DNA of 64,000 bases from Helianthus annuus (lineage: Eukaryota; Streptophyta; Magnoliopsida; Asterales; Asteraceae). Within the stretch, counting starts at the first letter, position 1; every line of letters begins with the position of its first letter. Positions 9,796 through 21,869 of the stretch are shown piece after piece. The notes below the pieces were generated by a model, which was not told the DNA's origin, did no database searches, and worked only from the letters and a program-made list of their open reading frames with translations. Position numbers and translations under genes: made by a program. Location: NCBI RefSeq assembly GCF_002127325.2, contig NC_035440.2:70245819-70309818 (forward strand). Reading direction: 5' to 3'.

Positions 9796-12700
9796 GTGCA
9801 GGATCTTCCGAGAGCAGTTTCACGATGGATTATGGATAATGGAGCTTCTCGACATATGACAGGGAAGACTGCATTGTTGTATGATGTTCGAAATTTCAAT
9901 GGAGGTTATGTAGGATTCGCAGGAAATCAAGGTGGTAGGATTATTGGTGAAGGAACATTATCTAATGGGATCGTGACGTTTGAAAGAGTTAATTACATTG
10001 CTGAGCTGCAGAACAATCTGCTGAGTATCTCGCAGATCTGTGACAGGATGTATACTACTCACTTCACAGACAAAGAATGTTTGATCTTGAAGCCATGATT
10101 TTTTTATCCCTGAGGAATGGATTATCATGAGGGCACCAAGAGTTAATGATCTGTACGTGTTGGACATGAGCGTAGCTACTACAACCACGGGTCAGGCTCA
10201 TTGTTTTGTGTCTAGAGCAACGGAGAAGGAATCAAGATTGTGGCACCGCAAGATGGGGCATATACATCTGAGAAAAATGAATTACTTGGTGCACAATGAT
10301 TTGGTTACTGGAGTTCATGTAAAAGGTTTTCATCTGGGAGGGGAGTGCATTAGCTGCATTAAAGGCAAGCAGAAGAAAAAGTCACACCTGAAAAAGCAAG
10401 TCAATTTAGTCTCAAGACCTCTGGAGAGACTTCACATGGATTTGTTTGGTCTGTGAATGTCAAAAGTATTACAAGAGATGTCTATTGTCTTGTGGTTACT
10501 GACGATTATTCCAGATTTTCGTGGGTATCATTTTTGAAGTCGAAAGAAGAGATGTTTGACAGTTTGATGGCGTTGTTCAAAAAGATTGAAAATTTGTACC
10601 AAAGGCGTATCAAAAGAATCAGAAGTGATAATGGTACTGAGTTCAGGAACAACAAGATGGAAGAATTTTGTGATGAAAGAGGTATATTGCACGAGTTTAG
10701 TGCTCCGTACACTCCGCAGCAGAATGGAGTCGCAGAACGTAAAAACAGGACACTAATCGAAACGGCTAGAACAATGCTTGCTGATTCAAAGCTACCGATA
10801 AATTTTTGGGCAGAAGCAGTTTCCGCCGCATGCTATACGCTCAACAGAGTTCTCACTGTCAAGAAATTCAACAAAACGTGCTTTGAGTTAATCAATAACC
10901 GTAAACCTAATCTGAAGTATCTTGAACCGTTCGGGTCACCCTGTACTGTTCTAGAGCCTTTTGGAAAGTTTGGTCTGAAGAGTATTGAAGGAATATTCAT
11001 TGGTTATGCAAGTCCATTACGACATGTCTTCATTCCAAGCTTGAAGCGGATTATTGAAGCTCCTAATGTTGAATGTCAAGGTTATACAATGCCGCCGCAG
11101 AATCCTAGAGATTCATGGCGTTATAATTACGACAAGTTATAGGATTCGTTTGACATGATGGAAGAACAAGAAGAAGAAGATGATTTCTTTGATGAGTTGG
11201 ATATTTTGCGAGAGTATGAGTCATCGCAGGAAAGGTTCCCAGCTGAGTATTCATGGAGACCACGACAAACTTCAAACAACGATGAAGCAGGTCCAAGCAA
11301 TGCTGGTGAACATGATGATGTCCAACAAGATGAAGTTGCTCAAGATAATCAGACAGCAGAGAATGATAATCAAGAATCTGAGAACATGCTCGTATTTGAT
11401 CATGGTGATTCAGATTCTGAGGGGGAGCAAATTCAACTTTCAAGTCAAACAGAACCTATTAGTGAACATGGTGCAAATCAGAATGTTACTAATTTGGAGG
11501 GCAATGTAGATGTTCCAAGCGAAGTGATGCCAAGAACTCTTTCATACCATCCAGAAGAGCTGATCATAGGAGAACTACAATCAGACGTTCACACTAGACG
11601 TCAAATTGACCAAGGACTTACATGTTTTCATTCTACAGTAGCACCTTTACAAACTGAATTTTCATTGAGTTGTTTTATTTCGCAGATCGAACCGCGAACT
11701 TACAAAGAGGCGCTTACTAAAGATTCTTAGGTCAATGCTATGCAAGAAGAATTGAGTCAGTTTGAGAAATTGGGAGTGTGGAAGCTGGTAGATTTAACTG
11801 AAGGTCATAGGAAGATCAACACAAAATGGGTGTTCAAGTGTAAGAGAGATGATCGAGGAGTAGTTGTGAGAAACAAGGCTCGACTCGTATTCCAGGGCTT
11901 TAGTCAACAGGAGGGGATAAATTTTACTAAGGTGTATGCTCCTGTAGCTCGACTAGAAATGATCAGAATTTTCCTGGCATTTGCATCATGGAAAAACTTC
12001 AAAGTATATCAGCTAGATGTAAAATCGGCGTTTCTCTATGGGAAGGTTATAGAGGAGGTATATGTCGGACAGTCGCCAGGCTTTACCGATCCAATCCACA
12101 AAAACAAGGTCTATTTGCTCGACAAAGCGCTGTATGGTTTACACCAGGCCCAGAGAGCTTGGTACGAGACTTTGTCTCAACACCTACTAGCCAACAGCTT
12201 CATCCGAGGGAAAGTGGATGCCACTCTCTTCACCAAAGAGGTCGACGGACATCTTCTGATAGTGCAGATATACGTGGACGACATAATATTTGGGTCAACG
12301 AATGAGAATTTGTGCAAAGATTTTGAATCAGTAATGAAGCAGAAATTCGAAATGTCATCGATGGGGGAGATGAAATTTTTCTTGGGATTACAAGTTGATC
12401 AACTACCTGAGGGAATTTTCATTCACCAGACGAAGTACGTTCATGATATTCTAGAAAAAATTGGGATGCCAGGTTCTACTCCAGCGTCAACCCCACTAGC
12501 GACGAATCATGGGATACACCCAGATCTCACCGTAGACAGGGTAGATGAGACACTTTATCATTCCATGATCGGTTCGTTGATGTACTTAACTGCATCAAGA
12601 CCCGATATCATGTACCCAACGTGCCTCGCAACAAGATTTCAATCTAACCCGAGAGCTTCGCATATGGTTATTGTGAAGAGGATATCACGCTACCTGAAAG

Positions 12701-13314
12701 GAACTCCAACATTGGGGTTGTGGTATCTTAGAAAAGGCGATTTCACGCTCGAAGGGTATTCCGATTCAGATTTCGGATGCTGCAAAGTCAATGCAAAATC
12801 AACAACAGCGGGTTGTCAGTTCTTTGGACCTCGTTTGGTCACCTGGCAGTGCAAAAAACAAACCTCTGTGGCTCTATCCACATGTGAAGCGGAGTACGTA
12901 TCTGCTAGCAGTTGCTGCTCTCAGATCTTGTGGATCCAGCAACAGATGCGTGACTACGGTTTGCAATTTCTAAACACCCCTATATTTGTTGATAATGAGG
13001 CTGCAATAAATATAATGAAAAATCCAGTACATCATGATAAAACCAAACATATAGAAATTCGTCATCACTTCATTCGAGATTGCTTCGAGAAGAAGTTGAT
13101 ACGAATTAAGAAAATCCACACTGACAATCAGAAAGCTGATTTACATACCAAAGCTTTTGATAAAACGCGTTTTAAGTTTCTTTTAAAACTAAATGGTATG
13201 AAGCTTTTATCGGTGTCGGATGGCATTATTGGCGTTGATGAAGGTACTGTTGTAGATGACGACGAGAAACAATCTGCAATGGATTGTCGATTTTTTACTT
13301 GTTTTGGTATTTAG
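9796..13314 (+). pseudogene. pol: pol of element C (protease, integrase, RT, RNase H)
   Basis: Copia polyprotein in standard order. The protease core DNGASRHMTG is near 9837. The integrase has a zinc-binding region (HRKMGHIH, later CISC) near 10242-10350 and a DDE core with RSDNGTEF near 10620 and GVAERKNRTL near 10728. The RT has the catalytic [10 protein letters not shown] near 12270. RNase H carries SDSDFGCC and the CEAEY motif near 12765-12890. Lesions are TGA at 10096 with a 1-base shift in the adjacent T-run, a lost G near 10455, TAG at 11140 and TAG at 11728, where E has TGG. From 11740 to the end the RT-RNase H frame (524 codons) is uninterrupted. Confidence 0.92.
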
Positions 13315-14936
13315 GGGGAGTAGATATATTTTTAGAAAATACAAAAACAGTAAAAAATTCATAAATCCAAAAAAATGAGAAAATTTTAAAATTCAAAAAC
13401 AATAGAAAACTGAAAAAGAGTTTGTGTGAAAAAGGGAAAATGATAGTACATCGGTTTAACAGTTGCTGTATGCTAAATATTTGTAAAGTTTAAAGCGTTA
13501 AACAGTCTCACTGATGATGTGTCGATAGGTTTTTACACATTTAGTAGGTTTGTTCGGGATATAAACTTAAAATTCAAACTTGCTTATTTCGTGGAGAACA
13601 CTACTTGGATATATAGGTAACCCCTGAAATCTCGTTTGAAAGGTCCCTTTTTCTGAAATACTAGGTCTTTATACTCAGTGATATCTGGGGTATTATTCCG
13701 GGACTTCTGCTGAATGGAAGTTCTGACCTAGTCCCCGAATAATACTTTCTGCATTGCTTGAAACATAGCATCGCCCTCAGCAAATTGATGAAACAATAAA
13801 ATTGATAATCATTGCTGTTGTAAAAAAGATCCTCTAAAGGGGACACACCGAAAAGACAAAGCTGTTATCTCTCTGCGTATACGGAAGTATCGACCTGAGC
13901 TCTCACGGCCCTCGCATCTAACTCCTTACAGATATCATCTGTGGTATACTCACCTGTAAGACTGAATATTGGGATTCTAGATACGGGAGTATATTCAAGA
14001 GGTGGAACACATGAATGAGTTTAAGTTCATTAATTCACCTAAATCGTATCCTGACAGATTGAAAGTTGTGTGAGAATTTAAAGTGGACCAGTATATCGAC
14101 AATCTATGTGAATTGTTTAATTCTGAGTATGAAATTAGAGCTTAACGGTACTAGTGACTTGTCTGATAACTGATATGATTCCCTAACACGCTCACCAAAA
14201 ATATGTTTGTAAATAGTTTACTTTCTTTACATTCTGCAAGTTAAGTTTCTGTATTTCATTTCCTAGTTTAGAAACCATATAAAAAATCCAAAAAGATTTT
14301 TCATTTCTGCTTTATTTTCCAACAAACCAGAGTAGAAAGTTGATTGTCTGAATCTCGAAGTTGAAAGCAAATGCAGGAAGTTTCTGGACTGGAGGATGAG
14401 GAGAGCTTATATAGTTAGAATCTGATTGATGAAAAGTCAAAAACAAGTTCATTAATTTGAAACTTGTTATTTTTAGAAATTGTTTGAAAATTCTTGAACT
14501 AAAACCAGTTTGATTTGTCTGAAATCAACCAAGGTCATTAATTTGGACTTGGTAGATTAATTGAGTAATCAGGGTCATTAACTTGGACCTGAATACTTGA
14601 GTGGATTTCTAAAACTGATAAATTGTGATTTATTGTTGAAAATCAATAAATTGTAATGTTATATGTTTGAGAAACAGGTTGTGGATTTCTAAATCCCCAC
14701 GGGAGAAAAACATTAAAGTTTGAACCAGAACTCAAGTCCCAGCATTCTAAGAGGGGGAGTCTGTAAAAGGGGGAGTCAGAATTCTTGATCAACAGTCAAA
14801 GGAGAGATTGAAGATGAAGCTAGATTGAGCTGAACCTGTGAAGAGAAAGTTTTTTTGCAATGAGAAGACAGAGTTGGAGAGAGACAAAGACTGAAGACTC
14901 GACGCCGAAGACTTCGTCAACATCCAAGGGGGAGTC
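13315..14936 (+). other. 3' non-coding region and polypurine tract of element C
   Basis: This 1.6-kb stretch has no coding capacity. It starts with TTTAGGGGGAGTAG at the pol stop. It carries the conserved hairpin (13690-13745), the GCGTATACGG...GTATCGACCTGAG block, and a second block (CTTAACGGTACTAGTG) near 14142. Further GGGGGAGTC tracts stand near 14752-14775, and the final polypurine tract (CCAAGGGGGAGTC) lies at 14924-14936 against the LTR. The same order of blocks is found in A, D, E and F. Confidence 0.82.
13690..13745 (+). other. Conserved hairpin in the 3' region of element C
   Basis: Left arm GTATTATTCCGGGACT (13690-13705) and right arm AGTCCCCGAATAATAC (13730-13745) pair at 15 of 16 positions around a 24-base loop. 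Equivalent hairpins lie in A, D, E and F. Confidence 0.75.
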
Positions 14937-15414
14937 TGTTGGTGCACTGAATGTCTGCTGACTACGTCTTAATCGAGTCTTTGGTCTAGAATGGTTAGAT
15001 TAGGGTTTGGAAACAAGTTTAGTGGTTTTATCTTGTAATTCTGCTTGAAATGACCAGAAGTCATTTCAAGCGAAATCAGTCAACTTGTTATTCCGCTCGA
15101 GATGTTATTTAGGTGATTCCACTCGAAGTCGATCATAGGGGTTCTGCTTGAGTGTGTTTCAAGCGGAATCAAGACTACTATATATATGTATAGGCTGAGT
15201 TCATTCGGAACAGTTGGAGCGGAATCAGGTGTGTGTGCAGAGTCGAGGTGCTGCCAAATTTTAGTCAGAAATTATTGTAAAGACTCAGAAATCAGTAATA
15301 GAGAAGAAGTTAAAAGGAACAAGCTGTTTTGACATTGTTTACTTTGATTCTGCCTTAGTAAATGATGATGAACTGCCTTTACTGACTGTTTAGGGTCACA
15401 GAACCGTTCCTACA
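14937..15414 (+). repeat. 3' LTR of element C
   Basis: 478 bp, TGTTGGTGC to TTCCTACA, preceded directly by the polypurine tract. About 13 differences from the 5' copy, many of them C/T, indicate an older insertion than E or F. Confidence 0.92.
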
Positions 15415-15419
15415 TTCGC

Positions 15420-16373
15420 ACATATCACAGTTGATGAAAGTTTAAAGGCATAATTTGAGTTAGTGTATTGCATGATGAAGGGATATGCTGAGATCGTGGG
15501 GTCCATAAGAATTTAGTGCAAAATTAATATACCTTAACGTAGCGGTAAGCATTTCGAAAGTTTTTAGATTGAGTTTAAGAGGACAACTATATCGTCAATC
15601 TATGTGAATCGTTTAGAACTTAAAATGATTAAAGCTTAACGGTGCTAGTGATTTGTCTCATATCATCCTCTTACACAAACTCACAAAAATATTGTCTGTA
15701 TATATTTCTTTACTGTATTTCATTCAAAAACAAAAATCCAAAAAGATTTTCGGAGTGTTTTAGCATAAAATTTTGAAAATTCAAAAAGATTTTATTTCAT
15801 CTTGTTTTCGACAACTGATGTTGGAGAGTTGATTTTCAAAATTTCAAGTGCTAAACTTGATGATCTAGAGGACTGGGAGAATGTGTTTGAGATAAGAAAT
15901 AATTTTGGAATGTTAATTGGTTCATTAATTTGAATCGAAATTTTTAAAAATCTACAAATTCAAGTAGCATATCAATGTCAAAATTGTTTATCTTACAAGT
16001 GGTAGAGAGTTGTGCAGGTTAAAGACAGATTTTTGATCCTGTAGCTACAGAAAGCCAGGAGATGTTTCAGATTCTATGAAAGCAGCAGAGCAAGATTCCC
16101 ATACCTTAGAATGAGTAAAGTTTGAGCCAGAATTCTATTCAAGACTACGATCCCAGCTTGTTGAAAGGGGGAGTCTAAAGACGTAAAAGTCAGAAATAGG
16201 TTCTGAATCAACACTCAAGGGAAAATTTGCTTGAAAGGGGGAGTTTAATTGTTAAAAGATCAGTTTCTGGATTTGAAACTGCGTTCAAGATAAAAGCTGT
16301 TGTTGTTGATGATCAAGAGAATTGAAAGACAAGACGCTACGAGATTGATTGCGGCAATATCCAAGGGGGAGTC
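15420..16373 (+). other. 3' non-coding region of element B, distal part
   Basis: This is the continuation of B after element C. No gene is seen. It contains the conserved CTTAACGGTGCTAGTGATTTG block near 15638, two extra AAAGGGGGAGT tracts near 16164 and 16237, and the terminal polypurine tract (CCAAGGGGGAGTC) just before the LTR. The hairpin found in A, C, D, E and F is not seen. Confidence 0.75.
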
Positions 16374-16767
16374 TGTTAGTGCAGTATGTGTCTATCGCCT
16401 CCGTCAATCAATTCCGTAGCTGAAACTGTTTAAATCTAGTGCTTATATTGTAATATGTAGTAAAAGGCAAGGTGGCAATTCTGTAAATAATGAGTTCTCT
16501 CATTATATCCCTTGGCCTATAAATAGGAGCTTTAGTTGCTTCATTGAAGACTTTTTGCTCATTTGACTTTTAGGACATCTAAGCTTAGAGAGAGAAAGTC
16601 TAGAGAGAGAAAATCCTCAAACGTGATTCTCGGTGCATTGTACTCGTCATATTATTCTATAGAATCACGTTATTAGTACGTTCTCGTGTGTTCGGTCACG
16701 TTCGTGTACGGATTCTGCACGTCACACGTTCGTTATGCAATCGTTCAGTGTCAAAACCGATCCTACA
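16374..16767 (+). repeat. 3' LTR of element B
   Basis: 394-bp partner of the LTR at 2142-2537, followed by the TAGAA target duplication at 16768-16772. Confidence 0.92.
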
Positions 16768-16772
16768 TAGAA

Positions 16773-17321
16773 AAACTCAAAGAAATAGTTGTTGATAAAG
16801 CCGAACCACCAACTGAATGGTTAAAAGTGTTTAAAAATTTAACATATGAAGTTGGTGAGTGTTTAAAAAGGTTTTACAAGCGAAGGGGAAATCTTGACAA
16901 CCAAACATGGGTAGTTAAGAAATCAAATGTAAAACCTGGCGATGAATCTGATTCCACAAAATTAGAGGAGCCACATGTTGTTAAAAAAGCTGAAAACTCA
17001 GTTCCGCCTTTGGATGATGTTCACTTTCCACCATTGCGGGTTAAGAAGTTAAAATCAAAGGTTGGAAAAGTTGAAATCTCAAATCAATTTTATTCTGACA
17101 AGAATGAATTTGATGTTGAGAAAGTGTTTAATGGAAATGTGAAGATCATTTTTGGAAAGATGATCGAGGGGAAGGTTAAAGGGGTTAAAGATTTTTATGA
17201 ATCTAAGAAGGCAACTTACACCCCAACTGCAGATGAGTTGGTTACACCCAAAGCTGGTCAGGCTTGGGTGTCTGTGTTTTTACTTGAAAAACCTGACTTG
17301 CCGGAGCTCCCAAGTTTGTAA
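16773..17321 (+). pseudogene. gag: gag of element A, C-terminal part
   Basis: This continues the frame of 3-2141 in phase once element B and one target-duplication copy are disregarded. It is a lysine- and glutamate-rich tail without a knuckle and carries the family motif GQAWVSVF near 17256. It ends in LPELPSL and TAA at 17319-17321. The tail is longer than in B, which stops at AWVDLFK. The segment itself has no internal stop; the gene is dead because of B and two upstream stops. Confidence 0.82.
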
Positions 17322-19248
17322 TCGTGGAGCAGGAATCGGCATCATTCTTGATAAAATTGATTTTAAGAAAGAATTTTAAAAGTGTTAATTTTTACAGGTT
17401 ACGGACTATGCCAGAACTCCCAGGTTGGTAAGTAAGGAGTAGGTATCGGCATTTTTTTCTACAAGTGGTACTTAATCTTCAAGATTAATCAGGGACATTA
17501 AATTGTACTTGATTTATCTTTCATACAAGTGATTGATGGTTATTCTTACAAGTGGTTAAAGAAGAACAATATGATGAACCCCTAACCTTCAAGTGGTTTT
17601 TTAAAATCAACAAACTTATTTTCCGGAAAAATCATTTTGATTAAAACAAACTTAAGTGTTTTGAAATCATAATGAGAAAATAGTTTGTTGTCAGGGGGAG
17701 TTCTGATTGTTTATGCCTAGTGGATGGAGATTTGAAGCTTGATACATTAGTTTGTCATTTTTCTTGTATAGTTTGTTTTCAAGTTTCTTTAATTTTTTTT
17801 AATTTTAGAGGGAGTAAGAAATTTAAGAAAATCCAAAAAATTAGAAAATTTGAAAAAGCCAAAAACATTGAAAAATTTAAAATGAGTTTTAAAATGAGTT
17901 TTGTTGAGAAAAGAGGAAATGATAGTACATCAGTGGACTATCACAACATGCGAAAGAATTGTAAAGTTTAAAATATGATAAACAATCTCACTGTGGATAT
18001 GCCAGTAGGTTTTTACACATTTAGTAGGTTGTTTTCGAGATATAAACCTAAATTTCGAACTTACTTATCTCGTGGGGAACATTTCTTGGATATATGGGTA
18101 ACCCCCGAAATCTTGTTTGAAAGGTCCCTCTTTCTGAGATACTAGGTCTTTATACTCAGTGATATCTGGGGTATTATCCCGGGACTTCTGATTTTGCGGA
18201 AGCAATGGCCTAGTCCCCGTATAATACTTTGCATTTGCTTTAATTTTAAAGCTAGCCCTCAGTAAAAAAAATGATGAAACATTGAAAAATGCTAATCATG
18301 TGCTGCTGAAGAAAAGATTCTCTAAAGGGAACACACCAAAAGTCGAGCCGTCATCTCTTTGCTGAATGGAAGTTCTTACCTGAGCTCTCACGGTTTCGCA
18401 TTTAACCCTTTACAGATATCATCTAGGTATATTCACCTGTAAGACTGAATATTGGGATCTGGATACGGGAGTATATGCAAGTGGTGGGACACGCGAACAA
18501 GTTTAAGTGCTTAAAACATTAATCTCGTATCTCGAAACAGTTGACTTTGTGTGAAAATTTAAGTGGACCAATATATTGACAATCTAGGTGAATTGTTTAG
18601 AACTTAAAATGTTAAAGCTTAACGGTGTTAGTGATTTGTCTCATAAACTGATATGATCCTCTTACACAAACTCACAAAAAATTGTCTGTAAATATTTTTT
18701 TCTGCATTTCATTAAAATCAAAATCTCAAAAAGATTTTAAGTGTGTTTTAACATAAATTTTGAAACCTCCAAAAAGATTTTCGACAACTGATGTTGAAGA
18801 GCTGAATTTCAAAATTCCGAGTGCTAACATTGATGATTATTTTGTGAGGGGGAATTTGTGTTCTTAATCGATAAAATTTTGATTGGTGTCTACAAGTGGT
18901 TCATCAGTTATTAACACTGTTAAAACATTCTTGATAAATTTGAGAGGGAGTCTGAATATATTAATTTGTCAAATGATAAATTTGTGAAATTTATTGTGAG
19001 GTAGAGAATGTGCAGGATAGCAAGATTCAGATCCTGATTCGGAGTGATATAAAGCCAGGTTCTGATACCTGAAGACTCTGTGATTTCAAAAAGCCAGGCT
19101 GCGATCCCAGCATATTGAAAGGGGGAGTCTGAAGGCATCCGAGGAGAGTATGTTGGTGCTGATGAAAAGAGAAGAGCAGACAGACTGATAAAGATTGAAG
19201 ACGTTGAAGACTCGACACTTAAGACTCGTCAACATCCGAGGGGGAGTC
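17322..19248 (+). other. 3' non-coding region and polypurine tract of element A
   Basis: No gene is seen. A block around CGGAGCTCCCA and ATCGGCAT occurs twice (about 17290-17345 and 17404-17450), a local duplication. A polypurine-like CAGGGGGAGTTCTG stands near 17693. The conserved hairpin is at 18171-18227 and the AAGCTTAACGGTG block near 18615. Further tracts lie near 18847 and 19119, and the terminal CGAGGGGGAGTC lies before 19249. Confidence 0.78.
18171..18227 (+). other. Conserved hairpin in the 3' region of element A
   Basis: Left arm GTATTATCCCGGGACT (18171-18186) and right arm AGTCCCCGTATAATAC (18212-18227) pair at 14 of 16 positions. Sequence and context match the hairpins of C, D, E and F. 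Confidence 0.72.
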
Positions 19249-19589
19249 TGTTGGTGCATACGTCTGTCGACTTCGTCTTGTATCGAGTCTTACATTGTTC
19301 ATGGCACGAAGATCGAGGAAACATGGCAAACAGCTAATTCCGCTTGAGCATTGCTAATTCCGCTTGAACATGTTAATTTCGCTTGAAGATGTCAAGATGT
19401 AATTCCGTTTGTGTTTGTAATTTCGTTTGTATTGATTCCGTTTGAGGATGTTAGAAGTGGAATTAGAGTGTCTATAAATAGCTGTCATTTCGTTTCATTT
19501 GGAACGGAATTAGGTTGAGGTTTTCCGACAGCGAAGCTCTGTCGAAGTGTCTACAGACTTGTAATCGTTACCAGATCAATAGAAAGACA
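19249..19589 (+). repeat. 3' LTR of element A, truncated by element D
   Basis: It starts TGTTGGTGCATACG directly after the polypurine tract. About seven CCGCTTGA-type motifs lie in 19330-19460 and a TATAAATA box near 19473. The LTR is cut at 19589, where D begins; the preceding bases AGACA are the presumed target duplication of D. The rest of this LTR was not found. Confidence 0.82.
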
Positions 19590-20004
19590 TGTAGGATCGT
19601 TGTTAGACCCGAATGAGTCGATCAGAAGAGTTGTTTATTCGTGTCAAAGGCGGAATCAATGATATGGACGCTCGATGTAATTATAATGTCTCTATATTGA
19701 TATAATATTGATTACAGCACTTGGAGACAATTCGGCAGGGCTTCGCTACTCAAGTCCGAACGTTACAAATGAAAAACCAAGTGACCCTATATATAGTGGG
19801 ATGATTTCACTTGAAATGGTCAAGCACACTTTCAAGCGGAATCACTTGTCATGATTTCGCTTGAAACTGTCTTTGGCTCTTTCAAGCGGAATCACCATCA
19901 ATTTCCTGAAAATCAGTTTCTAGCACCCTGATCACTAGTTATCCTATCCTATCCTATTACATGACTCGATACAAGACGACGTCAATAGACATAGTGCACT
20001 AACA
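19590..20004 (-). repeat. 3' LTR of element D
   Basis: 415 bp, read on + as TGTAGGATCG to GCACTAACA. It is followed by the reverse complement of a polypurine tract (GACTCCCCCTTGG, from 20005), which fixes the orientation. It contains TCAAGCGGAATC-type motifs and a TATATATAG region near 19789. Confidence 0.88.
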
Positions 20005-21213
20005 GACTCCCCCTTGGATATTGACGAAGTCTTCAGTGTCTAATCTTTCTCATGACACATCTTCAGTCTTGATCAGTCTTCAAGCTTTTTCTCGAATTGT
20101 CTAACACTGTAAGCATCCTTCAATCTTCATCTTTTCTTTAGCTTCTTCAGGCTCCCTCTTTCATCAAGCTTCCGTGCTTTAGGGATCGACACCTAGCTTT
20201 TCGGTTACAAGCTCCCCCTTGCTTTGAGCTCGTCTTCAGACTCCCCCTTAGACTATGCTGTCAGGATCGTAGTCTGAACTCTTACCTACAACACACATAC
20301 ATTTATAAGTAACAACATTTTAAATTTCAAAATCCAGGAATATTAACCTGGCTCACTCAAATTTTCTAAACCACTCCCCCTATCAACAATCTTTACAGAT
20401 TTGGCAATGTCAAGTATCCAAAATCCTCACAGACAATCATCCAAGTCCAAACTAATGAGCTTGGAGATATCACAAACTGTTTTTGATTTTTGATTTTTAA
20501 TTTTTTTTTAATTCAAGTTTCAAGTTAGTGAACTTGTTCTATTTTCAGAAACACAATTAGCTTACTCAGATTTTGAAACTCAGCATTTTAGACATCAGTT
20601 GTCGAAAATAAAGCAGAAATCAAACTCTTTTTGTATTTTCTGAAAACATGAAGCAGTAAAGAAATATGTACAAACATATTTACAGACAATATTTTTGTTT
20701 GAGTTTGCGTCAGAGGATCATATCAGTTTTTGACAAGTCACCAGTACCGTTGAGCTTAGTTACACATTAAGAATTAAACAATTCACTTAGATTGTCGATA
20801 TACTGATCCACTTAAATTTTCACACAAATTTCAACTAATTCAGGATACGAATTAGGTGTTTTAAAGATTTAAACCTATTCATGTGTCCCACCTCTTGAAT
20901 ATACTCTCGTATCTAGATCCCAATATCCAGTCTTACAGGTGAATATACCTAGATGATATCTGTAAGGGGTTAGATGCGAAACCGTGAGAGCTCAGGTTAG
21001 AACTTCCGCTCAGCAGAGAGATGACGGTTCGACTTTAGGTATGTTCCCTTTAGAGAATCTTTTCTTCAACAGCACATGATTAGCATTTTTCAATGTTTCA
21101 TCATTTTTTATGCTAAGGGCGATGCTATATTTCAAGCAAGCAGAAAGTATTATACGGGGACCAGGCCATTGCTTCCGCAAAATCAGAAGTCCTGGGATAA
21201 TACCCCAGATATC
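20005..21213 (-). other. 3' non-coding region of element D, distal part
   Basis: No gene is seen. Several CTCCCCCTT tracts (for example near 20212 and 20242) are reverse polypurine-like runs. The conserved hairpin is at 21147-21203, and element E inserted 15 bases beyond it. Confidence 0.75.
21147..21203 (-). other. Conserved hairpin in the 3' region of element D
   Basis: Arms at 21147-21162 (GTATTATACGGGGACC on +) and 21188-21203 (AGTCCTGGGATAATAC on +) form the same stem as in C and E with about four mismatches. Confidence 0.65.
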
Positions 21214-21218
21214 ACTAA

Positions 21219-21662
21219 TGTTGGTGCATAATGTCTAAAGCCTGCGTCTTTGTAAAGTTAGATTAACGTATATGGTCTAGATAGGTTATTTTGTATTAGT
21301 TCAGGGGTTAAATGTGTAAATTTATGATAGTTAGAATGTCGGATCGCTTTTGTGACATGTGTCCACAAAAGCGAACCAGGCTGGATCGCTCATGTGGACA
21401 TGTCACAAGAGCGGTTCATGATTCCTATAAATACCCCTGAAGTTGTCTTCATTTGTAACGTTGTCTTGAACTCTACGTCGAACTGCTGACCGTGTGGCAA
21501 TCGTTATCAAGTGAAGAAAAAGTGTTTAAAGTGTGAATTCATCTGTTTCTACTCCTTTCTGTTACGTTTATCTTTGTATCATGCTGAAAATGTGTTTCCG
21601 CCACATTTTCAGTAAGCACTAGCTCTGATTGACTCATTCGTGTGGTCAAAACTGATCCTACA
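21219..21662 (+). repeat. 5' LTR of element E
   Basis: 444 bp, TGTTGGTGC to GATCCTACA. U3 contains GGATCGCTTTTGTGACA (21341-21357), further ATCGCTCATG and AGCGGTTC copies, then TATAAATA at 21426-21433. Only one base, near the 5' end, differs from the 3' copy. Confidence 0.95.
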
Positions 21663-21664
21663 AT

Positions 21665-21676
21665 TGGTATCAGAGC
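21665..21676 (+). other. Primer binding site of element E
   Basis: TGGTATCAGAGC, complementary to initiator tRNA-Met, two bases after the LTR. Confidence 0.92.
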
Positions 21677-21869
21677 CAGTTGCGAGTTAGTTGCTAGATA
21701 CGAAGTGGTTTTCACGAACTTTTGTAGATCTAGACTGATTTAGCGGTTGAAATGGACTGAATTTTGGACAGTAGGTGTGAAAGACAGTAATAACAAACCC
21801 TTGAAAGTTTCGGAACAAAATACGGACTTAAAGTGACCTAAAAACCTTCGTGAAAGTTAGATCGCTCTG

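Larger units (their letters stand above)
5372..15414 (+). mobile_element. Element C, gag-pol SIRE-type copia element nested in B
   Basis: C is a 10.0-kb element with two 478-bp LTRs (5372-5849 and 14937-15414), a complete initiator-Met primer site, gag, pol and a polypurine tract. The target duplication is TTCTC at 5367-5371 and TTCGC at 15415-15419, with one base changed. The LTRs differ at about 13 sites by eye. Gag and pol are broken, and the polymerase half is the best-preserved part. There is no third ORF between pol and the 3' LTR. Confidence 0.92.
2142..16767 (+). mobile_element. Element B, gag-only copia element nested in A
   Basis: B is bounded by two LTRs (2142-2537 and 16374-16767) and flanked by the 5-bp target duplication TAGAA at 2137-2141 and 16768-16772. 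Its interior holds a 5'-truncated gag (2538-4201) and a non-coding 3' region that is split by element C. No protease, integrase, RT or RNase H of its own is present. The LTRs differ at roughly ten sites by eye. Confidence 0.9.
16768..19589 (+). mobile_element. Element A, 3' segment
   Basis: A resumes here after B: the second TAGAA copy, the gag C-terminus, a 1.9-kb non-coding region with hairpin, the polypurine tract and a truncated 3' LTR. Element D is inserted in that LTR at 19590. No pol lies between gag and LTR, so A is a gag-only element. Confidence 0.87.
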
